From Comamonadaceae bacterium (GTDB lineage Bacteria; Pseudomonadota; Gammaproteobacteria; Burkholderiales; Burkholderiaceae_C), in the NCBI GenBank assembly GCA_947466165.1, contig CANIDW010000092.1, forward strand, positions 1 through 6,530: 6,530 nt of DNA, given 5' to 3'. The position numbers and the translations under genes were made by a program. The notes beneath the pieces are model-generated. The model made no database searches and was not told the origin of the DNA. It worked only from the letters and a program-made list of their open reading frames with translations. Below, in pieces: positions 1 to 5,919 of the stretch; the first letter of the stretch is position 1; the number at the start of each line of letters is the position of its first letter.

Positions 1-8
1 AACTCTGA

Positions 9-104
9 GCTGGCGGCATGGTGTATCCGCCGCAGCGAAATAAAGGGGGAGCCTGCGCAGCAGGCGGAGGACATTCGCGTAGGCGGATACGCCATGCCCC
101 CAGC
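9..104. repeat. REPIN-like long imperfect palindrome upstream of pccA
   Basis: Positions 9-31 and 82-104 are inverted copies: 21 of 23 positions pair by Watson-Crick rules, one is a G-T pair (22/91) and one is a mismatch (14/99). Inside, 35-39 pairs with 74-78, and 51-56 pairs perfectly with 60-65 around a 3-nt loop, so the whole 96 bp can fold into one long branched hairpin. The right arm starts with GTAG (79-82) followed by a mini-hairpin, GGCG-GATA-CGCC (82-93). That is the layout of REP elements mobilised by RAYT (TnpA_REP) transposases, and two inverted REPs form a REPIN. The left arm lacks a perfect GTAG, so the assignment is an inference from shape. As RNA it could also stop or slow transcription coming from the unseen upstream gene. 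Confidence 0.6.
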
Positions 105-130
105 GGCCCCAGAAAAATGAAAGAACCAGC

Positions 131-2179
131 ATGTTCACCAAAATCCTGATAGCCAACCGAGGCGAAATCGCCTGCCGCGTCATCCTCACTGCCCGCAAGA
201 TGGGCATCAAGACCGTGGCGGTTTACTCGGATGCCGACAAGGACGCCCGCCACGTGGCGCTGGCCGACGAGGCGGTTCACATCGGGCCCGCGCCCAGCCG
301 TGACAGCTACCTGCAGGCTGAAAAAATCATTGCTGCTTGCAAGCAAACCGGCGCGCAGGCGGTGCATCCCGGGTATGGTTTTTTGAGCGAGAACGCCGGC
401 TTTGCCAAGCGGGTGGAAGAAGAGGGCATTGTCTTCATCGGCCCCAAGCACTTTTCGATTGCCGCCATGGGTGACAAGATCGAGTCCAAGAAGCTGGCCG
501 GTGCCGCAGGTGTGAACTGCATTCCCGGCGTCAACGACGCGATCGAGACCCCTGAAAAAGCCGTTGAGATTGCCAAAGGCATCGGCTACCCCGTGATGAT
601 CAAGGCCAGCGCCGGCGGCGGTGGCAAGGGCTTGCGGGTGGCTTTTAACGACAAAGAGGCGTTTGAAGGCTTCACCAGTTGCCGCAATGAAGCGCGCAAT
701 AGCTTTGGCGATGACCGCGTCTTCATCGAAAAGTTTGTCGAAGAGCCGCGCCACATCGAAATCCAGCTGATCGGTGACAGCCACGGCAACGTGATTTACC
801 TGAACGAGCGTGAATGCTCGATTCAGCGCCGTCACCAGAAGGTGATTGAAGAAGCGCCCAGCCCGTTTATCAGCGACGCCACCCGCAAAGCCATGGGCGA
901 GCAGGCTGTGCAGTTAGCCAAGGCGGTGAAGTACCAAAGCGCCGGCACAGTGGAGTTCGTGGTCGGCAAGGACCAGAGCTTTTACTTTCTAGAAATGAAC
1001 ACCCGTTTGCAGGTCGAGCATCCGGTCACAGAGTGCATCACCGGGCTGGATTTGGTGGAGTTGATGATCCGTGTGGCCGCTGGAGAAAAACTGCCGCTGA
1101 AGCAGGCTGAGGTCAAGCGCAATGGTTGGGCCATGGAGTGCCGCATCAACGCAGAAGACCCTTTCCGCAATTTTCTGCCATCGACTGGCCGGCTGGTGCG
1201 TTTTCAGCCGCCTCAAGAAACTATGTTTGCTTCGGATACGGCTCAGTTGCAAGGTGTGCGCGTAGACACCGGCGTGCAAGACGGCGGCGAGATTCCGATG
1301 TACTACGACTCGATGATCGCCAAGCTCATCGTGCACGGCAAAGACCGCATGGATGCCATCGCCAAGATGCGAGAAGCGCTCAACGCCTTTGTGATCCGCG
1401 GCATCAGCAGCAATATTCCTTTCCAGGCCGCTTTGTTGGCGCACCCCAAGTTTGTGGCGGGCGACTTCAACACCGGCTTCATTGCCGAAAACTACAGCCA
1501 GGGTTTCAAGGCTGAAGATGTGCCGCATGAGGACCCGGACTTTTTGGTGGCGCTGGCCGCCTATGTCAATCGCCGGATGCTCTACCGGGCCGCCGGCATC
1601 AGCGGGCAGTTGCCCGGCCACGGCCTCACTGTCAGCGAAGACTTTGTGGTGGTCGGCATGGGTACCGCTGGCAAAAACTGCTCGCAACCGGTGCTGCTGC
1701 GTGACTTTCAGGCGGACTCCGGATCGAGTGTGGTCGAGACTGCCGGCAAGACTTTTGAAATTTCTAGCAGCTGGCATCTGGGCGGAGCGCGCTTGCGCGG
1801 TACCGTCAATGGCCTGGCTTTTGTAGCGCAAGTCGAGCGCGGCGTTGGCAAGAACCCGCTGGCCATCCGCGTCATCCACAACGGCACACGGCTGGACGCG
1901 CTGGTGCTGTCACCGCGCGCGGCCGAGTTGCATGCGCTGATGCCTTTCAAGGCGCCACCTGACTTGAGCCGCTACGTGCTCTCGCCCATGCCCGGTTTGC
2001 TGGTCGATGTAGCCGTGCAGGTCGGTCAGAAAGTGCAGGCCGGAGAACGCGTGGCAGTGGTTGAAGCCATGAAGATGGAAAACGTGTTGTTTGCAATTGC
2101 CGACGGCGTGGTGGGCAAGGTGCTGGCGAGCAAGGGCGAGTCCCTGGCGGTGGATCAGCCGATTGTCGAGTTCGTCTGA
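131..2179 (+). CDS. pccA: Acyl-CoA (propionyl-CoA) carboxylase alpha subunit: biotin carboxylase + biotin carrier
   Basis: This 682-aa cytosolic subunit carboxylates its own biotin with ATP and bicarbonate, then presents it to a separate beta subunit (not in the window) that carboxylates an acyl-CoA. Biotin carboxylase domain, about residues 1-450: ANRGEIACR (8-16), [10 protein letters not shown] (79-88), K116, K158 and the glycine loop GGGGKG (162-167), [11 protein letters not shown] (288-298) with R292 and E296, and R338 in ECRIN. All key residues match E. coli AccC numbering. Residues about 500-610 fit the weakly conserved BT domain that binds the beta subunit. The C-terminal biotinyl domain has EAMKME with K648 as biotin acceptor, 34 residues from the end. 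Length matches bacterial PccA (about 680 aa). Propionyl-CoA is preferred over methylcrotonyl-CoA because an epimerase-like gene follows 38 bp downstream. The ribosome site is weak (GAAAG at 119-123), but the start is fixed by homology. Confidence 0.9.
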   Translation: MFTKILIANRGEIACRVILTARKMGIKTVAVYSDADKDARHVALADEAVHIGPAPSRDSYLQAEKIIAACKQTGAQAVHPGYGFLSENAGFAKRVEEEGIVFIGPKHFSIAAMGDKIESKKLAGAAGVNCIPGVNDAIETPEKAVEIAKGIGYPVMIKASAGGGGKGLRVAFNDKEAFEGFTSCRNEARNSFGDDRVFIEKFVEEPRHIEIQLIGDSHGNVIYLNERECSIQRRHQKVIEEAPSPFISDATRKAMGEQAVQLAKAVKYQSAGTVEFVVGKDQSFYFLEMNTRLQVEHPVTECITGLDLVELMIRVAAGEKLPLKQAEVKRNGWAMECRINAEDPFRNFLPSTGRLVRFQPPQETMFASDTAQLQGVRVDTGVQDGGEIPMYYDSMIAKLIVHGKDRMDAIAKMREALNAFVIRGISSNIPFQAALLAHPKFVAGDFNTGFIAENYSQGFKAEDVPHEDPDFLVALAAYVNRRMLYRAAGISGQLPGHGLTVSEDFVVVGMGTAGKNCSQPVLLRDFQADSGSSVVETAGKTFEISSSWHLGGARLRGTVNGLAFVAQVERGVGKNPLAIRVIHNGTRLDALVLSPRAAELHALMPFKAPPDLSRYVLSPMPGLLVDVAVQVGQKVQAGERVAVVEAMKMENVLFAIADGVVGKVLASKGESLAVDQPIVEFV

Positions 2180-2217
2180 GCCGGCATACCTTTCATCCAT
2201 TTGCAAGGAGTTCCCTC

Positions 2218-2697
2218 ATGAAACGTCCATTCAAAGTCCTTGGCATTCAGCAAATCGCTATCGGCGGCACCAGCAAGCACCGTTTGCGCACGCTGTGGGT
2301 GGACATGCTCGGGCTGAGTGTCGATGGTCACTTTGTCAGTGAGCGTGAGAATGTCGATGAAGATATTTGCACCCTAGGCGCTGGGCCTTTCAAGGTCGAA
2401 GTTGACCTGATGCAGCCTTTGGACGCGGACAAAAAACCAGCCGTTCACACCACACCGCTTAACCATGTGGGTCTGTGGATTGATGATTTGCCGCAGGCAG
2501 TCGCTTGGCTCACAGCGCAGGGTGTGCGCTTTGCGCCCGGCGGCATACGCAAAGGTGCCGCCGGTTTTGACATTTGCTTTTTACACCCTAAAGCCAGCGA
2601 CGAATTTCCGATTGCCGGTGAGGGCGTGTTAATTGAGTTGGTGCAGGCTCCACCGCCGGTCGTTGAGGCGTTTGCGGCCATGGCCGCTGCCGCTTAA
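2218..2697 (+). CDS. VOC-superfamily protein, methylmalonyl-CoA epimerase/glyoxalase-like
   Basis: The 159-aa protein has two beta-alpha-beta-beta-beta VOC modules: about residues 6-66, and 80-143 beginning [11 protein letters not shown]. The end of the second module, FLHPK (121-125) then GVLIEL (136-141), is very like the end of methylmalonyl-CoA epimerase. Probable metal ligands are Q12, D63, H83 and E140. Classical epimerases have His at the first position and Gln at the second; human glyoxalase I uses Gln at the first. D49 sits where the epimerase catalytic Glu is expected. A strong AAGGAG (2205-2210), 7 nt before the ATG, fixes the start. The gene lies 38 bp after pccA with no terminator between, so co-transcription is likely, and an epimerase would interconvert the methylmalonyl-CoA epimers made and used in the propionate route. 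The fold is clear. The reaction is inferred from context, and a lactoylglutathione lyase-like or other VOC activity remains possible. Confidence 0.75.
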   Translation: MKRPFKVLGIQQIAIGGTSKHRLRTLWVDMLGLSVDGHFVSERENVDEDICTLGAGPFKVEVDLMQPLDADKKPAVHTTPLNHVGLWIDDLPQAVAWLTAQGVRFAPGGIRKGAAGFDICFLHPKASDEFPIAGEGVLIELVQAPPPVVEAFAAMAAAA

Positions 2698-2720
2698 GAC
2701 GCTGACTCAGTCGGCGTCTT
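2696..2720. terminator. Bidirectional hairpin terminator between convergent genes
   Basis: Positions 2696-2706 pair with 2710-2720 over 11 bp (ten Watson-Crick pairs and one G-T) around the 3-nt loop 2707-2709. The + strand continues with one more T, giving TTT at 2719-2721; the - strand has only TT, so the U-tracts are short for classical intrinsic terminators. The stop of the epimerase-like gene (TAA, 2695-2697) overlaps the left foot, and the loop is the stop of the rsxB-like gene. The placement between convergent genes supports a shared terminator. Confidence 0.65.
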
Positions 2721-3387
2721 TGCGCTTTGCGCGAGCGCGCGTCAAAGCTGCCTCAATCACAGCACGCTTGTTGTCCAGTACCGCCGTGTCAGTGTGCAGT
2801 GAGTGCGCTGGCAGGTCAGCGAGCTTGGCCAACGCTTTTTTTTCCAGTCGTTCGTCTTGAGCTTGGACCTCTTTATGTTGGCGGATTTGGTGCAGTGCAT
2901 AACGCTGGCGCGCCGAATCTGCTTGAGGCGCTGACCATGCGCGCCAGCCGGTTTGCACGCCGCTGACATTGACCAGGCTGATGCAGTCAACCGGACACAC
3001 AGGCAGACACAGCTCGCAACCTGTGCAGTGCAGCTCGATCACGCTGTGCATGCGCTTGTTGCTACCCACAATGGCGTCGGTGGGGCACACAGGTAAACAC
3101 AGAGTGCAACCAATGCACCAGGCTTCGTCGATAACAGCCACGGTGCGTGGCCCTTCGATGCCCAGCTGAGCGTCCAGCGCAATGACAGGCCGCCCCGTCA
3201 GTTGGGCCAGGCGCTCTATGCCTTCAGCCCCGCCGGGCGGGCATCGGTTGATATCCACTTCGCCTTGGGCCATGGCCTGGGCATAGCCGGAGCAGTCCGG
3301 GTAGCCACAGCGTGTGCATTGGGTTTGTGGAAGAGCATCGTTGAGCCGGTCCGCCAAGCTTTGCAATGACATGTTGGGCGCGCTCAT
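2707..3387 (-). CDS. rsxB: RnfB/RsxB-like ferredoxin with three [4Fe-4S] sites, no membrane anchor
   Basis: The 226-aa iron-sulfur protein resembles subunit B of the Rnf/Rsx electron transport complex. Residues 20-53 form the four-cysteine 'Fes' domain (C24, C27, C32, C49; TQCTRCGYPDC...RCPPGG). Residues 87-136 form a 2[4Fe-4S] ferredoxin with CIGCTLCLPVCP (C91, C94, C97, C101) and CTGCELCLPVCP (C121, C124, C127, C131). The N-terminal hydrophobic helix that anchors classical RnfB is absent. A charged, probably helical tail of about 85 residues follows. The protein is therefore probably soluble, and no other rnf gene is visible, so its electron partners are unknown. The first ATG has AGGT 5 nt upstream (3393-3396). 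Met6 (codon 3370-3372) is the alternative start; it would give the shorter N-terminus I associate with Burkholderiales homologues. It lies 31 bp behind phaZ in the same direction and may share its transcript. Confidence 0.85.
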   Translation of the reverse strand: MSAPNMSLQSLADRLNDALPQTQCTRCGYPDCSGYAQAMAQGEVDINRCPPGGAEGIERLAQLTGRPVIALDAQLGIEGPRTVAVIDEAWCIGCTLCLPVCPTDAIVGSNKRMHSVIELHCTGCELCLPVCPVDCISLVNVSGVQTGWRAWSAPQADSARQRYALHQIRQHKEVQAQDERLEKKALAKLADLPAHSLHTDTAVLDNKRAVIEAALTRARAKRKDAD

Positions 3388-3418
3388 GCCAGACCTGTTT
3401 GCGAGGCGCCGCGAAAGC

Positions 3419-4834
3419 TTACTTGCGTGTCGCCGGCTTGGCTTTGCCCGCCGTTTTGGGGCGGGTGCTGTTCACGAATTTGGCTGGGCTTTTCTTGGCT
3501 GCAGCCAGCGCAACAGATGGCGATTTGCGTTTAACTGACGGCTTGGCACTGGCTGCAGTCGTGGCTGGCGGCTTGTTGTTCGACAAAATGAAGGCCTTGA
3601 CAGCCGGGTAAGCACTTTCGCGCCAGCGGCGGCCGCTGAAGATGCCGTAGTGACCTGCGCCCTTGACTTCAAGGTGTTTTTGCCTGGCTTTTGGAATGCC
3701 TGTGCACAGGCCTTGGGCAGCTTGTGTTTGGCCGGATCCGGAGATGTCGTCGAGCTCGCCTTCGATGGTGAACTGCGCTGTGGTTTTGATGTCTTGCGGG
3801 CGCACGCGTTCGAGCTGGCCTTGCGGGTTGCGTACATCCCAGGTGCCATGCACGAGCTTGAAGTCCTGGAAAACGGTTTTGATGGTGTCCAGGTAGTAAT
3901 CGGCGTCCATGTCGAGCACAGCGTTGTACTCGTCATAAAACTTGCGGTGCGCTTCGGCACTGGCGTCGTCGCCTTTGAGCAGGTCTTTGAAGTAGTCGTA
4001 ATGGCTGCTGGCGTGGCGGTCCGGGTTCATGGCCACAAAGCCGGTGTGCTGCAAAAAGCCGGGGTAAACGCGCCGCCCAGCGCCCGGGAAGTTGCTTGGG
4101 ACGCGAAAGATCACGTTGTTCTCAAACCAGCTGTAACTCTTGTTCATGGCCAGGTTGTTGACCGCCGTCGGGGACTTGCGTGCGTCGATGGGTCCTCCCA
4201 TCATGGTCATGCTCAAGGGCGTTGTTTCGCCCCGGCTGGCCATCAGGGAAATAGCGGCCAGCACCGGCACCGTGGGCTGACAGACGCTGATGACGTGGCA
4301 ATTGCCGTAAGCGCCTTGCAGGTGACGGATGAATTCCTGCACGTAGTTGACATAGTCGTCCAGGTCGAATTTGCCTTCAGACAGGGGCACGATACGGGCA
4401 TTTTTCCAGTCGGTGATGTAGACCTTGTGGTCTTTGAGCATGGTCTTGACGGTGTCGCGCAGCAAAGTGGCGTAATGGCCTGAAAGTGGAGCCACAATCA
4501 GCACCACGGGTTGCGATTTCAGGCGGGTCAGTGTGCCCGGGTCGTCGGTAAAGCGCTTAAAACGGCGCAGTTCGCAAAACGGCTTGTCCAGCTCGATACG
4601 CTCATGCACGGCCACGCTCGTGCCGTCGACGTCGACTGTGTTCAGTCCAAAGCTTGGCTTTTCGTAGTCTTTGCCAAGGCGGTAAAGCAGGCTGTAGCCG
4701 GCGGCAACACGCTGGGCTAAAGGGTTCTGACCCGCAGGCGTCAGAGGGTTGCTGTAGAGCTTGGCTGCGGCCTGAGCAAAATCAACGAAAGGCTCCATCA
4801 TGGTGCGCTGCGTTTCGTAAATTTGATAAAGCAT
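3419..4834 (-). CDS. phaZ: Intracellular polyhydroxyalkanoate (PHB) depolymerase with basic C-terminal tail
   Basis: This 471-aa alpha/beta hydrolase breaks down intracellular poly-3-hydroxybutyrate granules. It opens with MLYQIYETQRTMMEPF, typical of the PhaZ family. The nucleophile is a cysteine in a lipase-like box, SVCQP (C185). The rest of the triad is D362 (EGELDDISG) and H395 (GAGHYGIFSG), matching Cys183/Asp355/His388 of the Ralstonia eutropha enzyme. There is no signal peptide, as expected for the intracellular class. The catalytic domain ends near residue 418, where the roughly 419-aa Ralstonia enzyme ends. About 50 more residues follow, rich in Lys, Ala, Pro and Ser, with repeated short Lys motifs (AKPSVKRK, AAAKKSPAK, AGKAKPATRK) like histone-H1-type or PhaM-type tails. 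AAGGG, 7 nt upstream (complement of 4842-4846), supports the start. The substrate could include 3-hydroxyvalerate copolymers. Confidence 0.92.
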   Translation of the reverse strand: MLYQIYETQRTMMEPFVDFAQAAAKLYSNPLTPAGQNPLAQRVAAGYSLLYRLGKDYEKPSFGLNTVDVDGTSVAVHERIELDKPFCELRRFKRFTDDPGTLTRLKSQPVVLIVAPLSGHYATLLRDTVKTMLKDHKVYITDWKNARIVPLSEGKFDLDDYVNYVQEFIRHLQGAYGNCHVISVCQPTVPVLAAISLMASRGETTPLSMTMMGGPIDARKSPTAVNNLAMNKSYSWFENNVIFRVPSNFPGAGRRVYPGFLQHTGFVAMNPDRHASSHYDYFKDLLKGDDASAEAHRKFYDEYNAVLDMDADYYLDTIKTVFQDFKLVHGTWDVRNPQGQLERVRPQDIKTTAQFTIEGELDDISGSGQTQAAQGLCTGIPKARQKHLEVKGAGHYGIFSGRRWRESAYPAVKAFILSNNKPPATTAASAKPSVKRKSPSVALAAAKKSPAKFVNSTRPKTAGKAKPATRK

Positions 4835-4869
4835 GGCTTAACCCTTAGAGGATGTGTCAGGTGACAATG

Positions 4870-4880
4870 TTGCAGTGCAA
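4870..4880. promoter_or_regulatory. Palindromic operator candidate at the phaZ start of transcription (PhaR-like)
   Basis: TTGCA-G-TGCAA is a perfect 5-1-5 inverted repeat, and the next-but-one flanking bases (AT/AT at 4867-4868 and 4882-4883) are also symmetric. It is 36-46 bp upstream of the phaZ ATG and lies just downstream of, and slightly overlapping, the predicted -10 box, so a bound repressor would block initiation. PhaR, the PHB-sensing repressor of phasin and PHA genes, is known to prefer TGC-rich sites. Assignment to PhaR is an inference; the palindrome itself is directly visible. Confidence 0.45.
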
Positions 4881-4887
4881 TATAACA
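4879..4887 (-). promoter_or_regulatory. Extended -10 promoter for phaZ
   Basis: Read on the - strand this is TGTTATATT: a TGn extension followed by TATATT, one base from the sigma-70 -10 consensus. No good -35 lies at the normal 16-18 bp spacing (TATTTT or CTATTT only), which an extended -10 can compensate for. Transcription would start near 4871-4873, inside the palindrome at 4870-4880, leaving a leader of about 37 nt that includes the AAGGG ribosome site. Confidence 0.5.
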
Positions 4888-4968
4888 GCAGCAGCGCTTC
4901 AAAATAGGAGTAAAACCACTAATTCTGTGCCTTTGCCGCCGGGGTTCCCTCATTTAGAGCAAGTTGCG

Positions 4969-4996
4969 CTGGTGCACCAGAGGCAAATTTGTCTCT
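4969..4996. promoter_or_regulatory. Two abutting dyads upstream of the dioxygenase gene
   Basis: CTGGTGCACCAG (4969-4980) is a perfect 12-bp palindrome. It runs directly into an 18-bp dyad (4979-4996) centred on AAATTT, in which eight of nine base pairs match and the ninth is a G-T. They lie 53-80 bp before the dioxygenase ATG, where an operator would be expected. I could not recognise a convincing -35/-10 pair for this gene or match the dyads to a known regulator. The rest of the divergent spacer (4888-4968 and 4997-5032) shows nothing I can name. Confidence 0.3.
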
Positions 4997-5048
4997 CAAG
5001 GGCTCCGGCCAAACGGCTTGCGGGTGATTTTTAAAGGTTTGAATCGAC

Positions 5049-5906
5049 ATGTCCCAAAGTATGGACCGCCTTGCCACTGTGCAATGGCGAAAACTAAGAG
5101 CTTCAGACCCCATGCCTGTGCTTTTTGTCGGGCATGGCAGCCCCATGAATGCGATCAGCGACAACGAATACCGCCGCAGCTGGCAGGCGCTGGGCGCGCG
5201 CTTCGGTTCAGACTGGCCCGTGCCGCAGCTCATTTTGTGCATCTCCGCGCATTGGCTGACCCAGGGCTGGTGGCTGACCGCCATGGCGCAACCCAGGACG
5301 ATTCATGACTTCGGCGGTTTTCCCCAAGAGCTGTTTGACCAGCAATACCCTGCGCCCGGGGAGCCGGATGCTGCTGCCGAGATCAGCCTGGCGGTGCGTC
5401 AGCGGGCTTCTGCACCTTTGGGCCTGGACACCAGCTGGGGTCTGGACCACGGCGCCTGGTCGGTGCTCAAGCCCATGTTTCCTGCAGCGAATATCCCCGT
5501 TTTGCAGCTGAGCATGGACTACAGCCGGGCCCCTTCAGAGCACTACGCGCTGGCCGGCCAGCTCAAGGCCTTGCGCCAGCGCGGCGTGCTGATCGTGGCC
5601 AGCGGCAACGTGGTGCACAACCTGCAGCAGGTGCAGCGCGGAGCGGCAGGCAATCAGGCCTACGACTGGGCGTTGGAATTTGACCAGACCGTTGCCGGGC
5701 AGGTACAGCAGGGGCAGTTGGATGCACTGCAGAATTTTCAAAAACTCGGCAGCCTGGCCAGCATGGCGCACCCGAGTTATGAGCACTTTTTGCCCCTGCT
5801 GTACGCGGCCGGTGCCGTGGCGCCCGGTGAGCAGCCGGAGTTTTTCAACACCAGTTTTCAGCTGGCGTCGATTTCCATGCGCTCCATGCTGTGGGGCGGC
5901 CGCTGA
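5049..5906 (+). CDS. YgiD/DODA-type extradiol ring-cleavage dioxygenase (LigB-like)
   Basis: The 285-aa protein belongs to the class III extradiol dioxygenases of the 4,5-DOPA dioxygenase type (E. coli YgiD, plant DODA), which open catechol rings. Metal and catalytic histidines are all present: H29 (GHGSPMN), H68 (SAHW), H190 (SGNVVHNL) and H246 (YEHFLPLLY), corresponding to H22, H57, H177 and H234 of YgiD. IHDFGGFP (85-92), YPAPG (100-104) and GLDHGAWSVL (131-140) are further family signatures. The start is uncertain. The ATG at 5049 has AAAGG 11 nt upstream (5033-5037), while Met22 (5112) begins the conserved fold and has AAGAG (5096-5100) at the same spacing. YgiD itself has about 14 extra N-terminal residues, so 5049 is kept. 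No aromatic pathway genes surround it. The physiological substrate is unknown, and DOPA is only the family's reference substrate. Confidence 0.85.
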   Translation: MSQSMDRLATVQWRKLRASDPMPVLFVGHGSPMNAISDNEYRRSWQALGARFGSDWPVPQLILCISAHWLTQGWWLTAMAQPRTIHDFGGFPQELFDQQYPAPGEPDAAAEISLAVRQRASAPLGLDTSWGLDHGAWSVLKPMFPAANIPVLQLSMDYSRAPSEHYALAGQLKALRQRGVLIVASGNVVHNLQQVQRGAAGNQAYDWALEFDQTVAGQVQQGQLDALQNFQKLGSLASMAHPSYEHFLPLLYAAGAVAPGEQPEFFNTSFQLASISMRSMLWGGR

Positions 5907-5912
5907 GCGGCC
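5898..5912. terminator. Small GC hairpin at the dioxygenase/aminotransferase junction
   Basis: GGCCGC (5898-5903) and GCGGCC (5907-5912) form a perfect 6-bp stem whose loop is the dioxygenase stop codon TGA (5904-5906). Neither strand has a T-tract after it, so it is at best a weak or Rho-assisted end signal for the two convergent genes, whose stops are separated by 13 bp. Confidence 0.3.
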
Positions 5913-5919
5913 CAGCCGT

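Noticed and set aside
989..1879. 296-codon open frame on the - strand
   Set aside because: It lies entirely antisense to pccA, whose protein is unmistakable across the same span. The translation shows no family motif, and long antisense frames are common in GC-rich genes.
3650..4483. 277-codon open frame on the + strand
   Set aside because: It is antisense to the catalytic core of phaZ, has no recognisable domain and no good ribosome site, and is best explained by codon bias of the real gene.
4861..4886. Possible + strand promoter (GTGACA and TATAAC)
   Set aside because: The spacer is only 14 bp, too short for a normal sigma-70 promoter. The AT-rich block is better explained by the - strand extended -10 of phaZ.
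4852..5034. 60-codon + strand frame in the divergent spacer
   Set aside because: It has no ribosome site, no recognisable composition or domain, and it crosses the phaZ promoter and the dyads. A leader peptide cannot be excluded but has no support.
4919..5284. 121-codon - strand frame overlapping the dioxygenase start
   Set aside because: It is mostly antisense to the conserved N-terminal part of the dioxygenase and shows no family motif.
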